A program made the translations under genes and the position numbers. Shown here one piece after another: positions 34,812 to 44,060 of a stretch of 64,000 nt of DNA. Every line of letters begins with the position of its first letter. Within the stretch, counting starts at the first letter, position 1. The stretch spans positions 1 to 64,000 of IMG/VR virus record IMGVR_UViG_3300042691_025170; one strand, 5' to 3'. The DNA is from a virus. A model generated the notes under the pieces. It saw only the letters and a program-made list of their open reading frames with translations, searched no databases and was not told the DNA's origin.

Positions 34812-35813
34812 ATGAGCAAATTATTTACAGAAAGGATACCATATAAACCATTTGAATTCCCTGATTATTATAATGAGGGATGGTTAAAGCAAATGCAAGC
34901 CTTCTGGCTTCACACGGAAATTCCGATGCAAGGTGATGTCAAAGATTGGAAAGAGTCTCTTAAACCTCACGAAAAGCATCTTGTTGGTAACATCCTATTA
35001 GGATTTGCTCAAACCGAATGCGCAGTATCTGACTATTGGACAGGTATGGTGACCAAATGGTTTCCAAAACACGAAATCCGTCAGATGGCAATGGCATTTG
35101 GTTCACAAGAAACTATTCACGCAGTGGCATACTCATATCTAAACGAAACTTTGGGATTGGAAGACTTTGAAGCATTCCTACATGACCCTGCAACTCGTGC
35201 AAGATTTGAAATGTTGACAGAGGTTAGTGCAGATTATACACCTGAAGACTTACTAAAGTCACATGAAGCAAGAGTCGATGTAGGTCGTAGTTTAGCAATC
35301 TTCTCCGCATTTGCTGAAGGTGTTGCACTTTATTCATCATTCGCAGTACTATATTCATTCCAAATGAGGAATATGTTGAAGGGTATCGGACAACAAATGA
35401 AATGGAGTGTACGAGATGAATCACTCCATTCTAAAATGGGATGTCAGTTATTCCGTCATATGTGTCAAGAGTTTCCTGAATTGAAAGAGGAAGCAAAAAA
35501 GGAAATTTATGAAGCAGCAAAACTTGTCTTGGAATTGGAACACAAATTTATAGACAAGATGTTTGAGCAAGGTGATTTAGATAATCTTAAAAAAGAAGAC
35601 TTAAAACACTTTATTATCAAAAGGATAAATGAAAAATTAGTTGAGTTAGGATACGAACCAACTTTTGAATACAATAAAAAGAAAGCAGCCGAGTTAGATT
35701 GGTTTTATCATCTAACTGGTGGAACTACTCATACTGACTTTTTCGCTATTCGTCCTACTGATTACAGTAAGGCGAACGAGGGTGAAGATTGGAATGATGG
35801 TCTTTGGGAATAA
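34812..35813 (+). CDS. nrdB: Class I ribonucleotide reductase small subunit
   Basis: A 333-residue protein. Aligning to the E. coli NrdB spacing, the first metal ligand is Glu69 (QTECAVSDYW) instead of the usual Asp, then E100 and H103 (QETIHAVAYSYL) with the radical Tyr at Y107, the expected four residues after the His. The second ligand set is FAEGVALYSSF and RDESLHSKMGC. It generates the radical that the NrdA partner, encoded 12 bases downstream, uses to make dNTPs for phage DNA synthesis. Confidence 0.93.
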   Translation: MSKLFTERIPYKPFEFPDYYNEGWLKQMQAFWLHTEIPMQGDVKDWKESLKPHEKHLVGNILLGFAQTECAVSDYWTGMVTKWFPKHEIRQMAMAFGSQETIHAVAYSYLNETLGLEDFEAFLHDPATRARFEMLTEVSADYTPEDLLKSHEARVDVGRSLAIFSAFAEGVALYSSFAVLYSFQMRNMLKGIGQQMKWSVRDESLHSKMGCQLFRHMCQEFPELKEEAKKEIYEAAKLVLELEHKFIDKMFEQGDLDNLKKEDLKHFIIKRINEKLVELGYEPTFEYNKKKAAELDWFYHLTGGTTHTDFFAIRPTDYSKANEGEDWNDGLWE

Positions 35814-35825
35814 ATTAATAATAAT

Positions 35826-37616
35826 ATGAGTCAAAAAGCAGAAGATATAGCAGCCGAACTAGGTTGGGTAAAAGATGTTGACTATCCATCTTGGGGTCAC
35901 AATGAAATTTATTTGAAAACAATTTCAAAGGGATATGTATTGCCCGGTGAAAAACCAAAAGATGCATATTGGAGGGTAGCAACTACTGTTGCTCGCCGAT
36001 TGGGAAAACCACAATTAGCTACCAAATTTTTTGATTATATTTGGAAAAGTTGGTTGTGTTTAGCAACGCCAGTATTGTCAAACACGGGAACTGATCGTGG
36101 TTTACCAATTAGTTGTTTCGGTATTGATGTAGGTGATAGCGTTTATGAAATCGGTTCTAAGAATTTGGAACTTATGATTTTAGCAAAGCATGGCGGTGGT
36201 GTTGGTATCGGCATCAACATGATTCGTCCTGCAGGTAGCAAGATTACAAATAACGGAACATCGGATGGTGTTGTACCATTTGTTAAGATTTATGATTCTA
36301 CAATTCTTGCAACAAACCAAGGTAGTGTACGTAGAGGTGCAGCATCTGTTAATATTAAAATAGACCACAAAGACTTTGAGGACTTTTTGGAGATTCGTGA
36401 ACCGAAGGGTGATGTGAATCGTCAATCACTTAATCTACACCAATGTGTTGTTGTTAGTGACAAGTTTATGAAACGATTGGAAGAAGGTGATGCTGATGCA
36501 AGACGTAAGTGGGGAAAACTTCTTCAAAAAAGAAAAGCAACTGGCGAACCATACATCATGTTCAAAGGTAATGTTAATAAACAAAATCCAGAAATGTACA
36601 AGAAAAATGGTTTAAAAGTACACATGACAAATATCTGTTCAGAGATTGTATTACACACCGATGAACAACATTCTTTTGTATGCTGCCTATCATCACTTAA
36701 CTTAGCTAAGTATGATGAATGGAAAGACACGGATTTGATTTATACAGCTACCATGTTTTTAGATGGTGTATTGGAAGAATTTATCCAAAGAGCTAAAAAT
36801 ATGAAAGGATTTGAAAACGCAGTTCGTAGTGCTGAACGTGGAAGGGCATTGGGATTGGGTGTATTGGGATGGCACACATACTTGCAACAAAGAGGTATTC
36901 CTTTTGAAGGGTTGTCTGCACAATTTGAAACTCGTAAGATTTTCTCTCAAATGAAGATTGAATCTGAAAGAGCAAGTAGAGACATGGCTAAAGAATATGG
37001 TGAACCACTTTGGTGTAAAGATTTTGGAATGAGAAATACTCACCTTCGTGCAATTGCACCCACAGTGTCCAATTCTAAGTTGAGTGGTAATGTAAGTAGT
37101 GGTATTGAACCTTGGGCAGCAAATGTATTTACAGAACAAACTGCAAAAGGAACATTCATCCGTAAGAATCCAGAATTGAAAAGAGTCCTAAAGAAAATTG
37201 GTCAAGACACTAAAGAAGTGTGGGACAAAATTTTAGAAGATGGTGGTTCTATACAAGGTTTGGATTTCTTAGATGAATGGTGTTACTTAGATGGTAAACT
37301 TGTTGAGTGTAAAGATGTATCAGATGTTGACAGAGATAAATGTTACGCTGTCAAGGAGGTTTATAAAACATTTAAAGAAATAAATCAACTTGACTTAGTT
37401 CGTCAAGCAGGAATCCGTCAGCAGTATATTGACCAAGCTGTATCACTTAATTTGGCATTCCCCGCTACAGCATCTCCTAAATGGATTAATCAAGTCCACA
37501 TGGAAGCATGGAAGCAAGGTGTCAAAACTTTGTACTATATGAGAACAGAATCCGTATTACGTGGTGATATTGCGGCAAGAGCTATGGATGAAAATTGTGT
37601 AAGTTGTGAGGGATAA
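35826..37616 (+). CDS. nrdA: Class I ribonucleotide reductase large subunit, no ATP-cone
   Basis: A 596-residue protein, clearly shorter than E. coli NrdA (761). Visible parts are CLATPVLSNTGTDRGLPISC (first redox Cys), LAKHGGGVGIGINMIRPAGS, NICSEIVLHTDEQ with thiyl-radical C271 and E273, VCCLSSLNLAKY, VKTLYYMRTES (the paired Tyr of the radical path) and a terminal CVSCEG redox pair. The sequence begins directly in the catalytic domain, so the ATP-cone that senses dATP is missing and feedback inhibition is probably lost. It pairs with nrdB and the thioredoxin at 38345. Confidence 0.93.
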   Translation: MSQKAEDIAAELGWVKDVDYPSWGHNEIYLKTISKGYVLPGEKPKDAYWRVATTVARRLGKPQLATKFFDYIWKSWLCLATPVLSNTGTDRGLPISCFGIDVGDSVYEIGSKNLELMILAKHGGGVGIGINMIRPAGSKITNNGTSDGVVPFVKIYDSTILATNQGSVRRGAASVNIKIDHKDFEDFLEIREPKGDVNRQSLNLHQCVVVSDKFMKRLEEGDADARRKWGKLLQKRKATGEPYIMFKGNVNKQNPEMYKKNGLKVHMTNICSEIVLHTDEQHSFVCCLSSLNLAKYDEWKDTDLIYTATMFLDGVLEEFIQRAKNMKGFENAVRSAERGRALGLGVLGWHTYLQQRGIPFEGLSAQFETRKIFSQMKIESERASRDMAKEYGEPLWCKDFGMRNTHLRAIAPTVSNSKLSGNVSSGIEPWAANVFTEQTAKGTFIRKNPELKRVLKKIGQDTKEVWDKILEDGGSIQGLDFLDEWCYLDGKLVECKDVSDVDRDKCYAVKEVYKTFKEINQLDLVRQAGIRQQYIDQAVSLNLAFPATASPKWINQVHMEAWKQGVKTLYYMRTESVLRGDIAARAMDENCVSCEG

Positions 37617-37623
37617 TAAACAT

Positions 37624-38343
37624 ATGACTATGGCAGAAAACGAAAGCAGGAAACACAAGGAGTTAACTGAAAAAATTAGAGAAGCAAAAGAGGGGCCTAA
37701 AAATCCAATCCGTTTCCAACTCCAACTTAATGAAGAACAAAAGTTGGCAAAAGAAATGATAATGAACAACGCCGTAACAGTACTAAGTGGTAAAGCAGGT
37801 AGTGGTAAAACATTAGTAGCTTGCCAGGTAGCACTTGATATGTTGTTTAAAAAAGCAGTCACTAAAATTATTATTACAAGACCAACTGTAAGTAAAGAAG
37901 AAATTGGTTTTTTACCAGGAGACCTTCGTGAAAAAATGGATCCGTGGGTTCAACCGATTTATTCTAACTTCTATCAGTTGTATAACAGAGAGAAAATTGA
38001 AAGTATTATACAGAATGGACAAGTAGAAATAGTACCTGTTGCATTTATGCGTGGTCGGACTTTCTTGGATAGTTTTGTAATAGTTGATGAGGCACAAAAT
38101 TGCACTAACGACCAAATGGAAATGATAGTTTCTCGTTTAGGTATTCGTAGTAAAATGGTAGTATGTGGTGATACTCAGCAGGTAGATTTGAGAAACAAAA
38201 ACGAAAGTGGATTCAAGTTTCTTCTTTCGGTAGCTAGGAGAGTTAAAGATATGGACTCAATGACATTAACTATAAATCACAGACATTCTATAGTTGATGC
38301 AATATTAGATGAATATGAACAATTAAAACAAAACAATAAGTAA
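37624..38343 (+). CDS. PhoH-like P-loop ATPase
   Basis: A 239-residue protein from ATG 37624, 7 bases after nrdA. Walker A is GKAGSGKT (56-63), preceded by QLNEEQKLAKEMIMNNAVTV, then IIITRPTVSKEEIGFLPGDL, ending DPWVQPIYSNFYQL, Walker B FVIVDEAQNCTNDQMEM and SKMVVCGDTQQVDL. PhoH homologues are frequent in marine phages; a role in RNA metabolism is proposed but unproven. It sits within the nucleotide metabolism cluster. Confidence 0.9.
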   Translation: MTMAENESRKHKELTEKIREAKEGPKNPIRFQLQLNEEQKLAKEMIMNNAVTVLSGKAGSGKTLVACQVALDMLFKKAVTKIIITRPTVSKEEIGFLPGDLREKMDPWVQPIYSNFYQLYNREKIESIIQNGQVEIVPVAFMRGRTFLDSFVIVDEAQNCTNDQMEMIVSRLGIRSKMVVCGDTQQVDLRNKNESGFKFLLSVARRVKDMDSMTLTINHRHSIVDAILDEYEQLKQNNK

Positions 38344-38344
38344 T

Positions 38345-38608
38345 ATGGTAACGGTAAAAAAATTCAGCGCTTCTTGGTGCGGCCCATGTAAAATGTTAGC
38401 ACCCATGTTTGAAGATGTTAAAAGTGGATATAATAATGTTATATTTGAAAACATCGATGTAGATGAAAATTTTGAATTAGCTTCTAAGTATGGTGTACGT
38501 GCAGTCCCTCTTGTAGTAATTGAAAAAGATGGAAAAGAAGTACAACGCTTTAGCGGTGTTCAATCAGTTATGACTTATAAGAATGCTATCAACGAACATA
38601 TTAACTAA
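38345..38608 (+). CDS. Thioredoxin
   Basis: An 87-residue protein with the active-site motif SASWCGPCKMLAPMF (WCGPC at residues 11-15), an ENIDVDENFELASKYGVRAVP segment containing the cis-Pro, and VVIEKDGKEVQRFSGVQS. Its position two bases after phoH and close to nrdAB suggests it is the electron donor for the phage ribonucleotide reductase. Confidence 0.93.
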   Translation: MVTVKKFSASWCGPCKMLAPMFEDVKSGYNNVIFENIDVDENFELASKYGVRAVPLVVIEKDGKEVQRFSGVQSVMTYKNAINEHIN

Positions 38609-38612
38609 ACTA

Positions 38613-38644
38613 TTTGTTTTAGGACAAAACATTTGTTATATTCC
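38613..38644 (+). promoter_or_regulatory. Bacteroidota-type promoter TTTG-N20-TATATTCC
   Basis: TTTG at 38613-38616, 20-base spacer, TATATTCC at 38637-38644. The ATG at 38652 follows after 7 bases. The start fits the small HTH gene, and the message would have almost no leader. Confidence 0.6.
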
Positions 38645-38651
38645 AGTTGTT

Positions 38652-38831
38652 ATGTTAAGACGAGGTGAACAGCATCCTATGCACAAACTTACTGAAAAGC
38701 AAGTTAATACTATAAGAGAATTATGGAAAATAGGTCATCGCAATGTGCGTGTATTAGCTAAGAATAATGGAGTATCACCTACCAACATTAAAAAAATTGT
38801 TAAAAACGAAACTTGGACACATATTAATTAG
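38652..38831 (+). CDS. Small helix-turn-helix protein
   Basis: A 59-residue protein from ATG 38652 (the in-frame ATG at 38583 lies inside the thioredoxin gene and upstream of the promoter). HKLTEKQVNTIRELWKIGH, VRVLAKNNGVSPTNIKKIV and KNETWTHIN make a homeodomain-like helix-turn-helix of the kind often attached to phage HNH endonucleases; here it stands alone. Likely a DNA-binding regulator or a remnant of a homing endonuclease. Confidence 0.7.
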   Translation: MLRRGEQHPMHKLTEKQVNTIRELWKIGHRNVRVLAKNNGVSPTNIKKIVKNETWTHIN

Positions 38832-38833
38832 TT

Positions 38834-40054
38834 ATGAGATTTTGGGATACAGAAGAGGTTAAAGAAGAGTTTGACTTTGAAAAAAATAAAACAGAGTTTA
38901 TCCAAAACATGGATATGCTCGCTTCTATGTCAGTAGAGGAGCAAACTCTTTACAAGAAATGGTGTGAATGGAATTTGGATGTTCGTGCTAACATGAAAAA
39001 ACTCCCAATCATTCATTCTTATTATGACCAATTATGGAAACCAAAAGACTTGCAAGATAAGGAACAAACATTAAAAGAGATTGATGAATTGGAACCGTAT
39101 CTAGAAGTGGTTGAAGACGCAGCCGGTTCAAGTAAATGGAGTGATATTAGAAAGCTAATTCACACTATGGATTTTCAGGCTAATCCGGGTCGTAATGTTA
39201 AGTTTTATGTTAAAGACCGTGTGACTGAAAAAATACTTGGTCAGATATCATTTGGTTCGGATATTACATCATTGGCTGTTAGAGATGAATATATTGGCTG
39301 GAAAAAAGAAGATAAATTTGAAAACGGAAAATTAAATAACACAACTATTGCAACAACGATAGTATCTACACAACCTTTTGGTTACAACTTTCTTGGAGGT
39401 AAACTAGTAGCAGCACTGGCTACAGCACCGGAAGTCAGAGAATATTGGAAAAAGAAATATGGAAATATTCTTATAGCAGTTGGAACAACATCATTGTATG
39501 GTATCCATTCTCAGTATAATGGTATTCCTCATTTTAAAACATTAGGTGAATCAGCCGGCAAAATCAGTATAAAGCCTGAAGACAAATATTACGATGTATG
39601 GCATGCTTGGTTGAAAGAAAATCGCGAACAATGGTATCGTGAAAATATCAAGCAAGAGGTTGAAGTAGATGGTGTATATGTTTCGGCAAATGATAGGTCT
39701 GGTCCAGTTACTGGAATTAAACAACGTATACTGGATCGTATATTTAAAGAATTGGGAATCAAATCCGGAAAGTACAACCATGGATTCAAACGTGGTGTAT
39801 ACTTTGCGCAAATGTATGAAAATGGAAATGATTTCTTATGTGGTAAAATCACAGAAGACAAACTTGTTTTGAAAGAAAAATTCGCAGAAGGAAATTCATA
39901 TACTCTAAAATGGTGGAAGGAAAAAGCAAAACGCCGTTACATTAAATTGTTAGAAGAAGGTCGTATTAAGCCAGAGGTTCTATTTTATGCAGATGCTATT
40001 GGAATGACTTGGGAACAGATGAAAGAAAAATACTTGGGAGAAGTCGGAAGATAA
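38834..40054 (+). CDS. DruA-like (DUF4338) protein
   Basis: A 406-residue protein. The central part resembles the DUF4338/DruA domain: LGQISFGSDITSLAVRDEYI followed by GW, then PFGYNFLGGKLVAALATAPE, then WKKKYGNILIAVGTTSLYGI, then QYNGIPHFKTLGESAGKI. In bacteria DruA is part of the Druantia anti-phage system, with unknown biochemical activity. The phage copy could be an anti-defence decoy, a defence against rival phages or a domestic DNA-processing enzyme. It sits directly upstream of the DNA polymerase. Domain match is by memory of the motif pattern, so moderately sure. Confidence 0.6.
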   Translation: MRFWDTEEVKEEFDFEKNKTEFIQNMDMLASMSVEEQTLYKKWCEWNLDVRANMKKLPIIHSYYDQLWKPKDLQDKEQTLKEIDELEPYLEVVEDAAGSSKWSDIRKLIHTMDFQANPGRNVKFYVKDRVTEKILGQISFGSDITSLAVRDEYIGWKKEDKFENGKLNNTTIATTIVSTQPFGYNFLGGKLVAALATAPEVREYWKKKYGNILIAVGTTSLYGIHSQYNGIPHFKTLGESAGKISIKPEDKYYDVWHAWLKENREQWYRENIKQEVEVDGVYVSANDRSGPVTGIKQRILDRIFKELGIKSGKYNHGFKRGVYFAQMYENGNDFLCGKITEDKLVLKEKFAEGNSYTLKWWKEKAKRRYIKLLEEGRIKPEVLFYADAIGMTWEQMKEKYLGEVGR

Positions 40055-40066
40055 CAATTTATTTCG

Positions 40067-40074
40067 TATATTCA
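40067..40074 (+). promoter_or_regulatory. Promoter -7-like element TATATTCA
   Basis: The element ends 3 bases before the DNA polymerase ATG at 40078, the same arrangement as the TATATTnn sites at 29309 and 44064, but no TTTG lies 19-20 bases upstream. Weak candidate. Confidence 0.3.
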
Positions 40075-40077
40075 GTT

Positions 40078-42633
40078 ATGTATCAAAATATTTTCTATGA
40101 AAGAGGTAGAAACCTCATCCACTTGTGGGATGACCAAAGTGGTTATACAACATTTCCGTATCGTAAATACGCATATCGTAAAGACCCATACGGACAATAT
40201 CGTTCAATGTATGGTGACAAGTTAGAACGAGTCAGTCGCTGGGAAAAGGATGAAGCTGAAGACCTTTTTGAGGCTGATGTTCCTGAGACAACTCGTGTTC
40301 TCGTTGATGTTTATGATTCAGACCTACCATCAAAGGGTCATACAGTTCTGACTTTTGATATTGAGGTTGAAATGATTACAGGCCTTCCTGATACAAAGGA
40401 AGCACAAAATGAAATTACAGCAATAGCTGCACATGATGACAGAAGTGGTCGCTATGAAGTTTTTGTTTTAGATAAACACAGAAAAGCAAAAAAGACTAAA
40501 AATAATTTTAGCAAGGATGGTCGTGTGGTCGAGGTTCACATTTTTGATAATGAGAGAAATCTTCTGTCATCCTTCATAAATTATTATGAAGGTGTAATGC
40601 CAACCATTCTAACAGGTTGGAACATTGACTTTTTTGACATACCCTATCTTTACAATCGTATCCGAAATGTATTAGGAGAAAACAATGCTAAGAGACTATC
40701 CACAATAGGACAAACTTATTGGTCTCCATATCGTGAAAGATGGAGTTTTGGTGGTGTTAGTATTCTTGATTATTTGAAATTATATAAGACTTACAATTAT
40801 GGTCTTGAAAGTAGTTACACATTGAATCATATTGCTACTAAAGAATTGAAGAGAGGTAAGATTGAATATTCAGGTAATCTTGATGAACTATTTGAGACAG
40901 ACCTTGAAAAGTTTATTGAGTATAACATTGTGGATGTGGAACTTGTTGTAGCAATGGACCAGAAGTTAAAATTTGTTGACCTCTGTAGAGCAATATGCCA
41001 CGCTGGCTTCGTTCCTTATGAAGACTATATGTTCTCATCCAAGTATCTTGAAGGTGCGTGCCTGGCTTATCTAAAGAAGAAAGGGATGGTAGCACCAAAC
41101 AAACCAAGAGACCGAAAGGAAAAGATGGCAGCTCTAAATGCTAGTGGTGATGAGAAATTCATCGGAGCATATGTGAAAGAACCGATTGTTGGAAAGTATG
41201 ATTGGATATATGACCTTGACCTAACATCACTTTATCCTTCAATCATTATGAGTCTTAACATCAGTCCCGAAACTAAAATCGGAAAGATTGATGGTTGGGA
41301 TCCAGAAGAATGGATTAAGAATATTGATAAGAATTACAAACTAAAAAGTAAAAGTGGAGATGAATATGAATACACTCGTCAAGAATTGGAAGAAGTTATC
41401 AGAGATGGTAACTTATCGGTGGCAGCAAATGGTGTCCTATACAATCAGGACTCTCCGGGTCTTATTGCCGATATTTTAAGTACATGGTTTGACCAAAGAG
41501 TTGAGTTCCGAAAATTAGAAAAGAAATATGGTGAAGCGGGAGATAAAGAGAATTACGAATTCTATGCGAAGAGGCAGTTGGTTCAAAAGATTCTTCTTAA
41601 TAGTATGTATGGTGTTCTTGGTCTTCCTGCCTTTCGGTTTTATGATATTGATAATGCAGAGGCGGTCACTATTACTGGTCAGATTATTATTAAGAAGACT
41701 GCGGAAATGGCGAACATGAAATATTGGAAAGAGTTGGGTAACAAAAATGATTATAATGTCTATATTGATACAGACTCAATCTATATGCAAGCAGAACCAT
41801 TAGTTAAGCATCGTTTCCCTGAATACAAAACATTTGACCAAGAAAGAATGGCACAAGAGGTAAACACCATTGCAGAGGAAACTCAATCATTTCTTAATAA
41901 GTTCTATGACATCTTTGCCGAACGATTCTTTTTCATTCCAACTGGTAAGCATCGTTTTGAAATCAAAAAGGAGTACATCAGTAAAGCAGGTTTTTGGTTG
42001 GCAAAGAAACGATATGCTCAATGGATGATTTTAAAGAATGGTATTCCGTGTGACAAACTTGATGTGAAGGGTCTTGATGTGGTAAGGTCATCATTTCCAA
42101 AGGCATTCCAAGACTTCATGGCAAAGATGTTGAAAGATATTCTAATGAACAAATCGGCAGACGATATCGGAGCAGACTTAATATCTTTCAAAACTAACCT
42201 TCCAAATCTTCCGATTTCAAAAATCGCAAAGGGTGGGGCTATCAAAGAACTTAGTAAGTACGATGATGGTAAGTGGAAGCCGGGTATTCCGATTTCAAGT
42301 TATGAAAAAGGAACACCTGCCCATGTCAAAGCCGGAATCGCATATAATCGTCTTCTGAAATTCTTCAATTGTCCTTTCAAACACGAACCGATTCGTGATG
42401 GTGACAAAGTGAAATGGGTTTATCTAAGGTCTAATCCACTTGGACTTGAGGGGTTAGCATTCCGTGATTACAATGACCCGAAAGAGATAATGGATTTCAT
42501 CACTCAATACATAGACCGAGATGAAATCTATGAATCGGAGTTGGAGAATAAAATCGTAGACTTCTATACAGCATTGGGTTGGGATAAACCTACTTTGGAA
42601 ACACAGACAGCCAAGAAGTTCTTTTCATTTTGA
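40078..42633 (+). CDS. Family B replicative DNA polymerase (gp43-like)
   Basis: An 851-residue protein from ATG 40078. The 3'-5' exonuclease domain has Exo I LTFDIEVEM (D94, E96), Exo II GWNIDFFDIPYLYNRI and Exo III near FIEYNIVDVELVVAM. Polymerase motif A is DLTSLYPSIIMSL with metal ligand D381, motif B LLNSMYGVLGLPAFRF, and motif C YIDTDSIYM with D564 and D566. Length is close to T4 gp43 (898). It is the main replicative enzyme, encoded next to clamp and clamp loader. Upstream sequence in frame (from 40009) belongs to the DruA-like gene. Confidence 0.95.
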   Translation: MYQNIFYERGRNLIHLWDDQSGYTTFPYRKYAYRKDPYGQYRSMYGDKLERVSRWEKDEAEDLFEADVPETTRVLVDVYDSDLPSKGHTVLTFDIEVEMITGLPDTKEAQNEITAIAAHDDRSGRYEVFVLDKHRKAKKTKNNFSKDGRVVEVHIFDNERNLLSSFINYYEGVMPTILTGWNIDFFDIPYLYNRIRNVLGENNAKRLSTIGQTYWSPYRERWSFGGVSILDYLKLYKTYNYGLESSYTLNHIATKELKRGKIEYSGNLDELFETDLEKFIEYNIVDVELVVAMDQKLKFVDLCRAICHAGFVPYEDYMFSSKYLEGACLAYLKKKGMVAPNKPRDRKEKMAALNASGDEKFIGAYVKEPIVGKYDWIYDLDLTSLYPSIIMSLNISPETKIGKIDGWDPEEWIKNIDKNYKLKSKSGDEYEYTRQELEEVIRDGNLSVAANGVLYNQDSPGLIADILSTWFDQRVEFRKLEKKYGEAGDKENYEFYAKRQLVQKILLNSMYGVLGLPAFRFYDIDNAEAVTITGQIIIKKTAEMANMKYWKELGNKNDYNVYIDTDSIYMQAEPLVKHRFPEYKTFDQERMAQEVNTIAEETQSFLNKFYDIFAERFFFIPTGKHRFEIKKEYISKAGFWLAKKRYAQWMILKNGIPCDKLDVKGLDVVRSSFPKAFQDFMAKMLKDILMNKSADDIGADLISFKTNLPNLPISKIAKGGAIKELSKYDDGKWKPGIPISSYEKGTPAHVKAGIAYNRLLKFFNCPFKHEPIRDGDKVKWVYLRSNPLGLEGLAFRDYNDPKEIMDFITQYIDRDEIYESELENKIVDFYTALGWDKPTLETQTAKKFFSF

Positions 42634-42659
42634 AAACACAAATAAATTCACTATATTTA
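42629..42659 (+). promoter_or_regulatory. Bacteroidota-type promoter TTTG-N19-TATATTTA
   Basis: TTTG at 42629-42632 overlaps the polymerase stop codon; TATATTTA at 42652-42659 follows after 19 bases. A 25-base leader separates it from the clamp gene. Confidence 0.6.
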
Positions 42660-42684
42660 CAAACTAAAACTTAAAAACAAAACT

Positions 42685-43398
42685 ATGAACAAAAACAATT
42701 TACTCAAATTCATTCAGAAATATTCACTTGGTGGACTGATTGAGTCCGTGGTATGGAAAGCAGAAAAATCAACACTTGGTGTCCGTTTCATTTCAGATGA
42801 CAAGACTCTACTCGGTGAGGTTGAATTTAATGCTTATACTGACCAACCATTTAATGTTGGAATTTATACAACGTCACTATTTAAGAATATGATTTCTGTA
42901 TTGGATAATGATTTGTCACTTAAAGTTGAAACAGCAGGTGACAAAGCTGTTAGTCTTAAAGTTTCATCGGAAGAGACTGAAACTTCGTATCAGTTAGCAG
43001 ATACTAGCGTTATTCCATCTGTGCCTGATTTAAAAAAACTACCCAACTTTAATGTTGAAATTGAAATGACATCTGCTATGGTGGATAAATTCATTAAAGC
43101 AAAAGGAGCATTGAGTGACATTGATACATTTACTGTTTTCACAGAGAAAGGTGATTTGAAAATGGCCATCGGTTATTCTTCAATTTCTACAAACAGAATT
43201 ACATTCACTTGTAAGAAAGACTTTACAACTGACATTAAACCTATTTCGTTTTCAGCAAAATATTTGAAAGAGGTTCTTACTGCAAATAAAGAAGCAACAG
43301 CAGCTAAACTTCTCGTGTCAAGTGATGGTCTATGTCATGTTCAATTCCAAGTTGATGACTTTGTTTCAAAGTATTATCTTGTAGAAATTTCTAACTAA
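42685..43398 (+). CDS. Sliding clamp (gp45-like)
   Basis: A 237-residue protein, near T4 gp45 (228). The pattern is that of a two-domain clamp: LKFIQKYSLGGLIESVVWKA, FNVGIYTTSLFKNMISVLDN (the domain start repeated later as PISFSAKYLKEVLTANKEA), and the C-terminal strand FQVDDFVSKYYLVEI. It forms a ring that tethers the polymerase and, in T4, also activates late transcription, which could matter here because a late-promoter-like motif is present before tail genes. Clamp loader genes follow. Confidence 0.9.
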   Translation: MNKNNLLKFIQKYSLGGLIESVVWKAEKSTLGVRFISDDKTLLGEVEFNAYTDQPFNVGIYTTSLFKNMISVLDNDLSLKVETAGDKAVSLKVSSEETETSYQLADTSVIPSVPDLKKLPNFNVEIEMTSAMVDKFIKAKGALSDIDTFTVFTEKGDLKMAIGYSSISTNRITFTCKKDFTTDIKPISFSAKYLKEVLTANKEATAAKLLVSSDGLCHVQFQVDDFVSKYYLVEISN

Positions 43399-43399
43399 T

Positions 43400-43654
43400 A
43401 TGCAAGAAGAAAATTTACAACCAGAGAAAAAATATTTCAATAGAGCAGAGTGGTGTTTTCAATTTTTTGATGGAGATGTAGTACCTTTTGCTTATAGTAA
43501 GGAAGATGGTGACAAGTATCCTTTGACAATAGAAGTACATCCAATAGAAGGTGATGCTGTAACCTTTACATATAAAGGAATGGAATTCAAAATTTTTGCT
43601 AGGGAAATGAGTGAGGAATCAAAAGAAAAACTTAAGAATGAAGGTAAGAATTAA
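43400..43654 (+). CDS. Hypothetical small acidic protein
   Basis: An 84-residue protein starting 1 base after the clamp stop. It is aromatic and acidic (NRAEWCFQFFDGDVVPFAYS, GDAVTFTYKGMEFKIF) with a predicted beta-rich fold. It overlaps the dUTPase gene by 17 bases. Not recognised; translational coupling with its neighbours suggests an accessory role in replication or nucleotide metabolism. Confidence 0.6.
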   Translation: MQEENLQPEKKYFNRAEWCFQFFDGDVVPFAYSKEDGDKYPLTIEVHPIEGDAVTFTYKGMEFKIFAREMSEESKEKLKNEGKN

Positions 43655-44060
43655 ACGAATGCACTCCTCGGCAATTATACCTAATTATGCTAAGATAGGA
43701 GATGCAGCAATAGACTTAACGGTAACATCAATGAAAGATGAAGCATTTCAAGTTACATATGGATTTGGATGGGCAGTGGAAATACCAGAGGGTCATGTTG
43801 GACTAATTTTCCCAAGGTCATCTGTAAAAAATACCGATATTGTTTTGTCAAATTCGGTTGGTGTGATTGACAGTGGTTATCGTGGAGAAATTATGGCTGT
43901 ATTTAAAAAACTCGCAGGTAGTGTCTCAAAAAAATACTACATTGGAGACAGAGCAGCTCAGTTAATTATCATACCATATCCTCAACTTGAATTCCAAGTG
44001 ACAGATGAATTGTCTGAAACCGAAAGAGGAACGGGTGGATTTGGAAGTACAGGAAATTAA
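43638..44060 (+). CDS. dut: dUTP diphosphatase
   Basis: A 140-residue protein from ATG 43638. All five dUTPase motifs are present: GDAAIDLTV (1), FPRSSVKNTDI (2), GVIDSGYRGEIMAVF (3, with the catalytic Asp and Tyr), GDRAAQLIIIP (4) and the flexible C-terminal RGTGGFGSTG (5). It hydrolyses dUTP to dUMP, preventing uracil in phage DNA and feeding thymidylate synthesis. Trimeric in this family. Confidence 0.95.
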   Translation: MKVRIKRMHSSAIIPNYAKIGDAAIDLTVTSMKDEAFQVTYGFGWAVEIPEGHVGLIFPRSSVKNTDIVLSNSVGVIDSGYRGEIMAVFKKLAGSVSKKYYIGDRAAQLIIIPYPQLEFQVTDELSETERGTGGFGSTGN

